Below, piece by piece: positions 15,654-23,509 of a DNA stretch of 64,000 bases (the stretch's first letter is position 1; every line of letters begins with the position of its first letter). This DNA comes from Mycobacterium ostraviense. Lineage in GTDB: Bacteria; Actinomycetota; Actinomycetes; Mycobacteriales; Mycobacteriaceae. A program made the position numbers and the translations under genes. Below the pieces are notes generated by a model that was not told the DNA's origin, made no database searches, and saw only the letters and a program-made list of their open reading frames with translations. The stretch lies in assembly GCF_002705925.1 (NCBI RefSeq), contig NZ_NKRE01000001.1, positions 1,776,482 to 1,840,481 on the forward strand. Reading direction: 5' to 3'.

Positions 15654-16094
15654 CTATGTCCAACCGCACCGAAGCCGCACCTCGTCGACCACGGTGTGCC
15701 AGGACGGGCGGTCCATGCACAAGTGGCTGGCGCTGAGCACCAGCCGTTCCGGAGTCCCGGGCAGCAGCGACACGGCGAACAACCGGCCGGTACGCATATC
15801 GAAGGAAGCGCGTTGCCTGGCGACGACGTCGGCGACGGTAACCCCGGGAGGTTCCACTGCCCAGCCCCAGCCGCCGCCCGGACGAGCCGCCCAGCGGTCG
15901 AAGAACGGTTCGAACACGGTGCCCAGGGCGGGGTTGGCCGCGAAGACCTCCTCGACCGCGGCGCGCACCCGCCCCTGGTCCACGCGCGAATCGGCAACCA
16001 GCACGGCGGTATGCATCAGCGGCTCGATGTCCTCGATCCCGGGCAGCTCAGCGATATACGAGTAGGACGACACGACCACAGACTCGGACGCCAT
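15654..16094 (-). CDS. Stand-alone N-terminal half of a condensation-type acyltransferase domain
   Basis: 146 residues from ATG 16094. The pattern (LMHTAVLVADSRVDQGRVR, then FAANPALGTVFEPF and LVLSASHLCMDRPSWHTVVD) follows the N-terminal subdomain of condensation/PapA-type acyltransferases. The catalytic HHxxxDG is replaced by SHLCMDR, keeping His and Asp but losing the first His and the Gly. The protein stops just after this motif, so the C-terminal half is missing. It could be a degraded gene or a small regulator or acyl-binding protein. It is divergent from the decarboxylase gene at 16161 and convergent with the seven-gene cluster. Confidence 0.6.
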   Translation of the reverse strand: MASESVVVSSYSYIAELPGIEDIEPLMHTAVLVADSRVDQGRVRAAVEEVFAANPALGTVFEPFFDRWAARPGGGWGWAVEPPGVTVADVVARQRASFDMRTGRLFAVSLLPGTPERLVLSASHLCMDRPSWHTVVDEVRLRCGWT

Positions 16095-16125
16095 CCTCGG
16101 CGAATCCTTGGCGGATCCTTGGAGC

Positions 16126-16152
16126 CGTCACACTTTGGCGACCCGTCTCGTC
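16126..16152 (+). promoter_or_regulatory. Probable SigJ (ECF41) promoter of the carboxymuconolactone decarboxylase gene
   Basis: CGTCACA at 16126-16132 and CGTC at 16149-16152 are separated by exactly 16 bp. The published ECF41 promoter signature is TGTCACA-N16-CGTC, so one base differs. Transcription would start 7-9 bp further, at or next to ATG 16161, giving a leaderless mRNA. SigJ, an ECF41 factor, is encoded by the adjacent convergent gene. Confidence 0.65.
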
Positions 16153-16160
16153 TGATGGGT

Positions 16161-16769
16161 ATGACACAGAAAACCCGCATCGAGCCCCTGCCTCCTCAGC
16201 GCGCCGGCCTGCTGGTCCGCGCCATGTACCGAGTCGCCAAGCGCCGCTTCGGCGAGGTGCCCGAGCCGCTGGCCGTCACTGCGCATCATCGGCGCCTGCT
16301 GCTCGCCAGCGCCGTGCACGAGTTGATGGTCCAACGCGCGTCGCAAACACTGCCGGCCAGCGTGCGTGAGCTGGCGGTGTTGTGGACCGCGCGCCAGGTC
16401 GGCTGCTCATGGTGTGTGGACTTCGGCACCATGCTGCAGCGCCTGGACGGCCTCGACATCGAAAGGCTCACGGAGATAGACGATTACGCGACATCTCCGG
16501 CGTTCAGCGACGACGAGCGTGCCGCCATCGCCTACGCTCAGGCGATGACCACCGATCCCCATACCGTCACCGACGAGCAGGTGGCCGACCTACGGGCCCG
16601 CTTCGGCGATGCCGGCGTGATCGAGCTGACCTATCAAATCGGCTTGGAGAACATGCGTGCCCGGGTGAATGCCGCGCTGGGGATGACCGAGCAGGGCTTC
16701 AGTTCCGGTGACGCGTGCCGGGTTCCCTGGGCTACCGAGCCGAGCCGGGCCGCAACGGAGAGCCGGTGA
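16161..16769 (+). CDS. Carboxymuconolactone decarboxylase/AhpD-like protein
   Basis: About 202 residues. The AhpD-type redox motif is CSWCVDFG near residue 85, preceded by ELAVLWTARQVG, the normal context of the CMD fold. AhpD-like proteins act as thiol peroxidase partners or small-molecule decarboxylases. Genes of this family are typical neighbours and targets of ECF41 sigma factors. ATG 16155 (MGMTQ) and ATG 16161 (MTQ) are both possible; the promoter position favours 16161 as a leaderless start. The 3' end overlaps the sigJ 3' end by 38 bp. Confidence 0.85.
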   Translation: MTQKTRIEPLPPQRAGLLVRAMYRVAKRRFGEVPEPLAVTAHHRRLLLASAVHELMVQRASQTLPASVRELAVLWTARQVGCSWCVDFGTMLQRLDGLDIERLTEIDDYATSPAFSDDERAAIAYAQAMTTDPHTVTDEQVADLRARFGDAGVIELTYQIGLENMRARVNAALGMTEQGFSSGDACRVPWATEPSRAATESR

Positions 16770-17652
16770 ACTTGTCGGGGTTGGCGATATCCCATATCGC
16801 ACAGACCTTTCCGTCGCGAACCGTCATCGCGGTGATCCGCGGCGCCATGTCCCGATGGCCGTCGGCACCGGCGAAACCCGTTGTGTAGGCGCCGAGTTCG
16901 CCGTTGACCAGCGCCAGCTGATTCGCGGTGAAGAACGCCGGGCCGTAGCGACGGGCCAGGCCGAACATGAACCGAACCACCTTGTCGGCGCCGTGGATGA
17001 CCTGGACGGCGGTGGGGGCCTTGCCATTCGAGTCGCCGGTAAAAGTCACGTCGGGATGCAGCAGCGACACCACGGTGTCCAGGTCGCCGGCGGCCATGGC
17101 GGCCATCAACTTGCCGACGACCTCGTTGTGGGCGGGATCGGATTGTGGCGGGCGGTCCGCTGCGTCCCTCGCTACAGCCTTGCGGGCCCGCGACGCCAGT
17201 TGCCGGGCGGCGGCCTCGCTGGTCCCCAGCACCTCGGCGATGTCGCCGAACGGCACCGAAAACCCGTCGTGCAGCACGAACGCGACCCGCTGGTCAGGTG
17301 ACAGCCGCTCCAGCACCACCATCGCGGCGAACCGGGCATCTTCGGCGGCCACCACGGCGGCCAGCGGGTCGGCGCCGCCAAATCCCGTTACGACGGGTTC
17401 GGGCAGCCAGTTGCCGGTGTAGGTCTCCCTGCGGTGCGCCGCCGACCGCAACCGGTCCAGACCGAGCCGACTCACCACCGTGGTCAGCCACGCGCGTAAG
17501 TCGTCGATCGCTCCGTCGTAGCTGTCCCAGCGCAGCCAGGCTTCCTGGACGATGTCCTCGGCGTCGGTCACGGTTCCGGTGAGCCGGTAGGCGACCGACA
17601 TGAGATGGGGTCGCAGTGCCTCGAATTGGGTGACCTGCGTGGTCGCGACCAT
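16732..17652 (-). CDS. sigJ: ECF41-family RNA polymerase sigma factor SigJ
   Basis: 306 residues. Sigma region 2 contains LTGTVTDAEDIVQEAWLRW. Region 4 contains LSPDQRVAFVLHDGFSVPF and SEAAARQLASRARK. A C-terminal SnoaL-like (NTF2-fold) extension of ~110 residues ends in NPDKF, the hallmark of ECF41, where it controls sigma activity in place of an anti-sigma factor. The family's DGGGR-type motif is present as a weaker TGDSNGK. In M. tuberculosis (Rv3328c) SigJ is linked to peroxide survival. It diverges from the aminotransferase gene with 31 bp between starts, and its 3' end overlaps the CMD gene it probably controls. Confidence 0.95.
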   Translation of the reverse strand: MVATTQVTQFEALRPHLMSVAYRLTGTVTDAEDIVQEAWLRWDSYDGAIDDLRAWLTTVVSRLGLDRLRSAAHRRETYTGNWLPEPVVTGFGGADPLAAVVAAEDARFAAMVVLERLSPDQRVAFVLHDGFSVPFGDIAEVLGTSEAAARQLASRARKAVARDAADRPPQSDPAHNEVVGKLMAAMAAGDLDTVVSLLHPDVTFTGDSNGKAPTAVQVIHGADKVVRFMFGLARRYGPAFFTANQLALVNGELGAYTTGFAGADGHRDMAPRITAMTVRDGKVCAIWDIANPDKFTGSPLRPGSAR

Positions 17653-17683
17653 AGCCCGAGGGTAGCGCTACGCTCGCGAACAA
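17653..17683. promoter_or_regulatory. Compact divergent promoter region between sigJ and the class III aminotransferase
   Basis: Only 31 bp separate the two start codons. A perfect palindrome TAGCGCTA lies at 17663-17670. On the plus strand TACGCT (17669-17674) and on the minus strand TACCCT (17664-17659) are plausible -10 boxes, each placed so that transcripts would begin at or within a few bases of the ATG. Both genes are therefore predicted to be leaderless or nearly so, with -35 regions lying inside the opposite gene. Confidence 0.45.
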
Positions 17684-19009
17684 ATGACGAGCAACCTCTG
17701 GTTACATTTCGCCCGCCACGGCGCGGGGATCACACCGCCGATCATCACCCGCGGCGACGGCGTCACCATCTATGACGACCGCGGCAAAAGCTACCTCGAC
17801 GCGCTGTCCGGGCTGTTCGTGGTGCAGGTCGGTCACGGCCGCACCGAGCTCGCCGAGGCCGCCGCCCGGCAAGCCGGCACGCTGTCGTACTTCCCGCTGT
17901 GGGGTTATGCCACCCCGACGGCGATCGAGCTCGCCGAGCGGCTGGCTCGCTACGCGCCCGGCGACCTGAACCGGGTATTCTTCACCAGCGGCGGCACCGA
18001 GGCCGTCGAAACGGCCTGGAAGGTGGCCAAGCAGTACTTCAAGCTCACCGGCAAACCCGGGAAACACAAGGTCATTTCGCGCTCGATCGCCTACCACGGC
18101 ACCACGCAGGGCGCGCTGGCCATCACCGGCCTGCCGGCCTACAAGGCGCCGTTCGAGCCGGTGACACCCGGCGGATTCCGGGTGCCCAACACCAACTTCT
18201 ACCGCGCGGCGGGGCCATTTGACACCGACCTCGCCGCGTTCGGGCAGTGGGCCGCCGACCGGATCGCCGAGGCGATCGAATTCGAGGGCCCGGACACCGT
18301 CGCCGCGGTGTTCCTGGAGCCGGTGCAGAACGCCGGCGGTTCCATCCCGCCGCCGCCGGGCTATTTCCAGCGGGTCCGCGAGATCTGCGACGAGTACGAC
18401 GTGTTGCTGGTCTCCGACGAGGTGATCTGCGCGTTCGGCCGGATCGGGTCGATGTTCGCCTGTGACAACTTCGGCTATGTGCCCGACATGATCACCTGCG
18501 CCAAGGGCCTGACGTCGGGCTACTCGCCGCTGGGCGCGATGATCGCCACCGACCGGGTGTTCGAGCCGTTCAACGACGGCACGACGATGTTCGCGCACGG
18601 CTACACCTTCGGCGGTCATCCGGTGTCGACGGCCGTCGCGCTGGCCAACCTCGACATCTTCGAACGCGAGAGCCTCACCGACCGCGTCAAGCAGCATTCG
18701 CCGTTACTGCGCGCCACCCTCGAGAAGCTCTACGACCTGCCGATCGTCGGCGATGTGCGTGGCGAGGGCTTCTTCTTCAGCATCGAACTGGTCAAAGACC
18801 AGGCGACCAAGCAGACCTTCACCGGCGACGAACGCCGATCGCTGCTGAGCCGGGTGTCCGCGGCGCTGTTCGAGGCCGGGCTGTATTGCCGCACCGACGA
18901 CCGCGGCGATCCGGTGATCCAGCTGGCGCCGCCACTGGTCAGCGGTCAAGCCGAATTCGACACCATCGAATCCGTCCTGCGCGCCGTGCTCGGCGAGATG
19001 CGCTTTTAG
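17684..19009 (+). CDS. Class III (omega) aminotransferase, Rv3329-like
   Basis: 441 residues, PLP-dependent, cytosolic. The glycine loop FFTSGGTEAVETAWK binds phosphate, LVSDEVICAFGR contains the PLP-ring Asp, and ITCAKGLTSGYSPLG carries the Schiff-base Lys. These mark the acetylornithine/omega-amino acid transaminase group; the amino donor cannot be told from sequence. It is syntenic with Rv3329 beside sigJ. The 3' end overlaps the convergent VIT-VWA gene by 4 bp. Confidence 0.92.
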   Translation: MTSNLWLHFARHGAGITPPIITRGDGVTIYDDRGKSYLDALSGLFVVQVGHGRTELAEAAARQAGTLSYFPLWGYATPTAIELAERLARYAPGDLNRVFFTSGGTEAVETAWKVAKQYFKLTGKPGKHKVISRSIAYHGTTQGALAITGLPAYKAPFEPVTPGGFRVPNTNFYRAAGPFDTDLAAFGQWAADRIAEAIEFEGPDTVAAVFLEPVQNAGGSIPPPPGYFQRVREICDEYDVLLVSDEVICAFGRIGSMFACDNFGYVPDMITCAKGLTSGYSPLGAMIATDRVFEPFNDGTTMFAHGYTFGGHPVSTAVALANLDIFERESLTDRVKQHSPLLRATLEKLYDLPIVGDVRGEGFFFSIELVKDQATKQTFTGDERRSLLSRVSAALFEAGLYCRTDDRGDPVIQLAPPLVSGQAEFDTIESVLRAVLGEMRF

Positions 19010-21240
19010 ACCCAGAAGCGTCGCTTGGGAAGCAGCTTTTTGACGGCCCCGGCGGCCTCGAGCACCTGCTGCGCCCCCTCTTCGGTCGGGCTGCACAGAT
19101 ACCTGGTCAGCGTGTCGCACAGCGTCGTGAGCGCCGCCGTCAACGCGGGATCGGTCGCCGCGTCGCGATGAAGAATCAGCTCCGCGCAGACCTCGTCGAG
19201 TCCGGAGTCGTCGCCGCCAGCCAGTCCCTTCTCCAGCAACTTGAGCAGTTCCTTGAGGGCGCGTTTACGGGGAGCGGGTGCACCGGAAAGCGGTACGGCG
19301 TCCTTCATCGCGGTGACACCGCGCACCGCGGCCGCCGCCGGGGCCGGCAGTAATCCCACGGCCGATGCCACCCATCCCGACGGCAGCTCGACGGGCTGCA
19401 CGACCTCGGTGAGCGGGCCGGCCTCGGTGTGTTCGGGATCGATGGCGACGAACGCGGTGAACCTCGACAGCACCCCAAACCGGATCGAATGCGCGACCAG
19501 CCGCTCGGCCAGCTCGTCGGAGTCGCGGCCCGACACGTAGTCGTCTTCCAGGTCGCGCACCACCGATCGTGCCCAAATCGTCTGCACTGCAACAGCTTCC
19601 GGTGACACCCGGGCGGGTAGCGCCGCCCGGAACGGGCCGTCGGGTGCGTCAGCCTCGACGCGCAGCGTTGCTTCGGCAACCGGGCCGCGATAGCGCCCGG
19701 AGATCACGCAGGGCACCCCGGCGAAGGCGTCGGGCACCCGGCTGGGCGTGACACTGCCGTCGACGATCTCGATACCGTCGGCGCGCACCCGCACCGAGGT
19801 CAGCGCCGGACGCCCGATGGTGCGGGCCAGCCTGGACATCGCCTCGTCCAGGCGCGCCTCGGATTCCACCAGCTCGGCCCGCCCGCGGCCCAGCCGGGCC
19901 AGCCGCTCCAGGAAGCCGGCGTTGACCGCCCGGTCGATGCCCACGCAGTAGAGGCGAGTTCGTCCGATCGAGGGCGCCAACAACCGCAGCAGGTGGTCCT
20001 CCCCACTGATCTGGCCATCGGTCACCAGCACCACGCTGGCCTGCCGGTCCTCCCCCGAGCCGGCCAGCATCTGCACGGCCTGGCGCAGCGGCTCGGCCAT
20101 CTCCGTGCCGCCTCGGCTGCGCAACGAGCCCAGCCAGGACGCCGCGGCGAACCGGTTCTGATCCGAGCCCGAGAGCAACCCCGGCGCCATCTCCGGCGGT
20201 GTGCCGATCCGATCGTCGAAGGCCAGCACGCAGAACCGGTCGACGGTGTCGAGCATGTCCACAATGCGCCCCGCCGCTCGCCGGGCGGCGACCATCTTCC
20301 AGCCGCCCATCGACCCCGAGCGATCCAGCACCACCACGACATCGCGCGCGGCGCTGGACGGCTGCGCGGGCGGCACCACGGTGACCGACCAGGTGCCTTC
20401 CTCACCGTCGGCATCCGGGACCAGCAGCGCCGACGACGACAGCTCGCCGCGGTCGACACGGAACCGCAGCACGAAATCACGGTCGGCGCGGGCGCCCGGC
20501 TCCACCCCCAGCCGGGTCAGCCCGTCGGCGGAGGCTTCCAGAACGGTAGTCGGAAGCGAGGACCGCAAGTCCGAGATAGGCAGGCCGGCGCCGTCGACGG
20601 TCACCGAGACCTGCACGTCGGGCCGCTCGTCGGCCTCCGCAAGCTGCGGTGGGGTCACCCGCGACGCGTCGGGCACCGCGTCGGTGTCGCGCGCCCAACC
20701 CGGACCGGTCTGGTCACCGGGCAGCGGGGTTCCGGTGGTGTATCGCGGGGCGACCACGAGCGGGAAACGGAAGGTGGCCTCGCCGTCCTCGAACGCCAGC
20801 GGACCGGTCAGCCGCATCTCGATGGTGGCTTCCTCGCCTGGCCCGAGATTGCCCACCCGCACCGAGAAGACGTCGGAGCGGTCCTCCTCGACGATCGCGG
20901 CGCGCTGCCCGGCGGCCAGGGCCTGCTCGTAGTCGGTGCGGGCTTGGGCGCGCTCCTTGAGCACCCCGACCACCCGCCGCCCGGCCAGGTCGGCGACGAA
21001 ATCGGTGACGCCCGCGCGGGCCGGCAACGGGAACACGTAGGTCGCTTCGATGGTCGTCTCACCGGTGTTGGCGAAACGTTGCCGCACGGTCGACGTCGCG
21101 GTCATCCCGACGACCACGGTGTCCACGCTGATCGCCTTCAGCGGCAGCCGCCGCCCATCCGCCGAGCTGAGCTCGCCGCACGTCGGCCTGCCCGCCGGTC
21201 CGGGTGCGACGGTGATCAGGGGCAGCAATTTCGTACTCAT
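19006..21240 (-). CDS. VIT and von Willebrand factor A domain protein
   Basis: 744 residues. A VIT domain (about 15-145, with ATYVFPLPARAGVTDF and FSVRVGNLGPGEEATIEM) is followed by a VWA domain from about 300 with a complete MIDAS start, VVVLDRSGSMGG, and LVTDGQISGED. The C-terminal ~300 residues are less conserved and end in a basic segment. VIT-VWA proteins are thought to bind partners in a metal-dependent way; the bacterial role is mostly unknown. There is no signal peptide. The start overlaps the MerR regulator stop by 4 bp, so the two form an operon. M. tuberculosis lacks this pair at the corresponding place between Rv3329 and dacB1. Confidence 0.88.
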   Translation of the reverse strand: MSTKLLPLITVAPGPAGRPTCGELSSADGRRLPLKAISVDTVVVGMTATSTVRQRFANTGETTIEATYVFPLPARAGVTDFVADLAGRRVVGVLKERAQARTDYEQALAAGQRAAIVEEDRSDVFSVRVGNLGPGEEATIEMRLTGPLAFEDGEATFRFPLVVAPRYTTGTPLPGDQTGPGWARDTDAVPDASRVTPPQLAEADERPDVQVSVTVDGAGLPISDLRSSLPTTVLEASADGLTRLGVEPGARADRDFVLRFRVDRGELSSSALLVPDADGEEGTWSVTVVPPAQPSSAARDVVVVLDRSGSMGGWKMVAARRAAGRIVDMLDTVDRFCVLAFDDRIGTPPEMAPGLLSGSDQNRFAAASWLGSLRSRGGTEMAEPLRQAVQMLAGSGEDRQASVVLVTDGQISGEDHLLRLLAPSIGRTRLYCVGIDRAVNAGFLERLARLGRGRAELVESEARLDEAMSRLARTIGRPALTSVRVRADGIEIVDGSVTPSRVPDAFAGVPCVISGRYRGPVAEATLRVEADAPDGPFRAALPARVSPEAVAVQTIWARSVVRDLEDDYVSGRDSDELAERLVAHSIRFGVLSRFTAFVAIDPEHTEAGPLTEVVQPVELPSGWVASAVGLLPAPAAAAVRGVTAMKDAVPLSGAPAPRKRALKELLKLLEKGLAGGDDSGLDEVCAELILHRDAATDPALTAALTTLCDTLTRYLCSPTEEGAQQVLEAAGAVKKLLPKRRFWV

Positions 21241-21818
21241 GGGGCGTCCTTTCGGGTTTCGACTCGGGTAGCGGCGAGCAGATCCAGCAACGGCGCGGCG
21301 GCCTGCCGCAAGGTGTCCAGCGCCGGCAGCGGGCCGTCGATCAGCACCGTGACGGTGTCGGAGAGCCGGACGGCGTGAATGTCGGTGACGGCCGGGCCGG
21401 CGGCCGGCGCCGGGGCGCTCTGGGGCACGGCGCGCCAGAAGCGGCCGGCCGCCCGCGATGGTTCCGCGGCGGCCTCGGGATCCCCGAGGTCAGCCGGTAT
21501 GACACCGGCCGGGATGGCGGCCAGCGACGCCAGCTCCGCCGGCGACATCGCGGCCAACCGGTCGCAGATCTCCTCCAGCGACAGACCCTTGCCCTGCAGC
21601 CGCTTGATGGCGACCAAGCGCAGCAGGTGAGTACGCCCATAGGTCAGCGCGCGGCCCCGGGTCCCGGGCCGTGGCAGCAAACCCCGGGCCGTGTAGTACC
21701 GGATCATCCGTTCCGCCGGCACCGCCTTGGCCTGGCGGTTTTCCGGCGCGGCGCCCGACGCCCGCACCGCCGTGGCGGCCAGCGCGGCGAATTCGGACAA
21801 CGTGAGAAGCGACGGCAT
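21237..21818 (-). CDS. MerR-family transcriptional regulator
   Basis: 193 residues from ATG 21818 (MPSLLTLSEF). The frame is open to ATG 21857, but those extra codons are the operator palindrome itself, so the inner start is preferred. The winged helix-turn-helix is visible as MIRYYTARGLLPRPG, ALTYGRTHLLRLVAIKRLQ and GLSLEEICDRLAAMSP. The C-terminal ~100 residues have no effector-binding Cys and resemble no known sensor domain. It is co-transcribed with the VIT-VWA gene and probably binds the 13-bp inverted repeat just upstream of its own start. Confidence 0.85.
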   Translation of the reverse strand: MPSLLTLSEFAALAATAVRASGAAPENRQAKAVPAERMIRYYTARGLLPRPGTRGRALTYGRTHLLRLVAIKRLQGKGLSLEEICDRLAAMSPAELASLAAIPAGVIPADLGDPEAAAEPSRAAGRFWRAVPQSAPAPAAGPAVTDIHAVRLSDTVTVLIDGPLPALDTLRQAAAPLLDLLAATRVETRKDAP

Positions 21819-21821
21819 TCT

Positions 21822-21859
21822 ATTTGACAGTGTCATATAGCTACTCGACACTGTCAAAT
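21822..21859. promoter_or_regulatory. Perfect 13-bp inverted repeat, probable MerR operator
   Basis: ATTTGACAGTGTC (21822-21834) and its exact reverse complement (21847-21859) flank a 12-bp spacer. Each arm is itself nearly palindromic (GACAGTGTC), and the arm centres are 21 bp apart, two helical turns, so two dimers could bind on one face. The site lies between the MerR gene and dacB1 and contains TTGACA sequences facing both ways. Autoregulation of the MerR/VIT-VWA operon is the simplest reading; control of dacB1 is possible. Confidence 0.7.
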
Positions 21860-21938
21860 GCTAATTTTTAACTTCCGCCTCACCAGTCACAGCGCGGCTC
21901 CCGGCGATCCGGCCGCCGATCGCCTAATCTGCACACCG

Positions 21939-23165
21939 ATGTACCTGTTACGCGCAGCATCGTGCCTGGTCGCAGCCGCATTCCTGGCAGCGGGACCGGC
22001 CGCTGTGCCGACCGCACACGCCGAACCCAACGCGGCGGCCAACGGCGCCGGAAATTGCCCGTACAAGGTGTCCACCCCGCCGGCGGTGGACTCCTCGGAA
22101 GTCCCGACGGCCGGTGACCCGCCGCTGCCACTGGCGGTGCCCCCGACACCGGTCGGCGGCAACGCCCTGGCCGGCTGCGGCATCATCACCGCACCGGATA
22201 CCCCAGCGATACCGGGCGACGTTTCCGCCGAGGCGTGGCTGGTGGCCGATCTGGACAGCGGCGCCGTCATCGCCGCCCGCGATCCGCACGGCCGGCACCG
22301 CCCGGCCAGCATCATCAAGGTGCTGGTGGCGATGGCCGCGATCAACGAACTCAACCTCAACAAGTCGGTCGCCGGGACCGATGACGACGCGGCCGCCGAG
22401 GGCACCAAGGTCGGCGTCGACGCCGGCGGCAGCTATACCGTCAACCAGCTGCTGCACGGCCTGCTGATGCATTCGGGCAACGACGCCGCGCACGCGTTGG
22501 CCCGCCAACTCGGCGGCATGCAGATGGCGCTGGAAAAGATCAACGTGCTGGCCGCCAAGCTGGGCGGGCGCGACACCCGGGTGGCGACGCCGTCCGGCCT
22601 CGACGGGCCGGGCATGAGCACCTCGGCCTACGACATCGGGCTGTTCTATCGGTACGCCTGGCGCAACCCCACCTTCGCCGACATCGTCGCCACCCGCAGC
22701 TACGACTTCCCCGGCCACGGCGACCATCCCGGCTACGAGCTGGAAAACGACAATCAGCTGCTCTACCACTACCCGGGTGCGCTGGGCGGCAAGACCGGTT
22801 ACACCGACGACGCCGGCCAGACCTTCGTCGGAGCCGCCAACCGCAACGGTCGCCGCCTGATGGCGGTGCTGCTGCACGGAACCCGCCAGCCGATCGCGCC
22901 GTGGGAACAAGCCGCCCACCTGCTGGACTACGGCTTCAGCACCCCGCAGGGCACCCAGATCGGTTCGCTGATCGAGCCCGACCCGGCACTGGCGTCCGGG
23001 AGGGACAGACCGGGCGAACACCAGCCCGATGCCGCCCGGGCGGCTGGCCTCATGTCCCCGGCCGACGCTTTGCCGGTCCGGGTGGGGGTGGCGGTGATCG
23101 GCGCCGTCGTCGTGTTCGGATTGATCATGGTCGCAAGGTCGATGAACAGCCGCGCTCAGCACTAG
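21939..23165 (+). CDS. dacB1: D-alanyl-D-alanine carboxypeptidase
   Basis: Removes the terminal D-Ala of peptidoglycan pentapeptides outside the membrane (penicillin-binding, peptidase S11). There are 408 residues from ATG 21939. The N-terminus is a Sec signal peptide ending near AVPTAHA/EP. Active-site motifs are SIIK (SxxK), HSGND (SxN) and GGKTGYT (KTG). A single C-terminal membrane helix ([16 protein letters not shown]) anchors it. A TAATCT -10 box at 21925-21930 predicts a very short leader, so the in-frame ATG at 21858 is rejected. Syntenic with Rv3330. Confidence 0.93.
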   Translation: MYLLRAASCLVAAAFLAAGPAAVPTAHAEPNAAANGAGNCPYKVSTPPAVDSSEVPTAGDPPLPLAVPPTPVGGNALAGCGIITAPDTPAIPGDVSAEAWLVADLDSGAVIAARDPHGRHRPASIIKVLVAMAAINELNLNKSVAGTDDDAAAEGTKVGVDAGGSYTVNQLLHGLLMHSGNDAAHALARQLGGMQMALEKINVLAAKLGGRDTRVATPSGLDGPGMSTSAYDIGLFYRYAWRNPTFADIVATRSYDFPGHGDHPGYELENDNQLLYHYPGALGGKTGYTDDAGQTFVGAANRNGRRLMAVLLHGTRQPIAPWEQAAHLLDYGFSTPQGTQIGSLIEPDPALASGRDRPGEHQPDAARAAGLMSPADALPVRVGVAVIGAVVVFGLIMVARSMNSRAQH

Positions 23166-23175
23166 ACTTTGCGAG

Positions 23176-23502
23176 ATGACCGCCCTTTACGAGGACCCGG
23201 GCCTCACCCTGGACGACGATGGAATCACCATCCGCCGCTATTACTTCCCGTTTGCTGGCTCGAAGCGGATCGCCTACCGAGACATCAAGGGCATCAAGAC
23301 CGAACAGATGCGTTGGGCGTCCGGCAAGGGCCGGTTCTGGGGCGCGACCGACCCGCGCTATTGGTTCCCGCTGGACGTCAAACGGGGCAGCAAGAACACC
23401 CTGCTGATCCTCGATGTGGGCAGCCGGGTCAAACCGTGCATCACCCCCGAGGACCCCGACCGCGTCATCGAGTTACTCAAGGCCCGGGTGTCGGCGAGCT
23501 GA
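23176..23502 (+). CDS. Small PH-like domain protein, function unknown
   Basis: 108 residues, no signal peptide or membrane segment. The alternation of short beta strands (GITIRRYYFPFAGSKRIAY, DIKGIKTEQM, YWFPLDVKRG, TLLILDVGSRVKPCITP) followed by one final helix resembles a bacterial PH-like domain. It lies 10 bp after dacB1 and 7 bp before sugI in the same direction, so it is transcribed with cell-wall and sugar-transport genes. I cannot assign a role. Confidence 0.75.
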   Translation: MTALYEDPGLTLDDDGITIRRYYFPFAGSKRIAYRDIKGIKTEQMRWASGKGRFWGATDPRYWFPLDVKRGSKNTLLILDVGSRVKPCITPEDPDRVIELLKARVSAS

Positions 23503-23509
23503 GCTGTCC

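Noticed and set aside
15605..15997. 130-codon minus-strand frame overlapping the half condensation domain
   Set aside because: Its Arg/Pro-rich translation shows no domain; the frame at 15654-16094 gives the condensation-like sequence.
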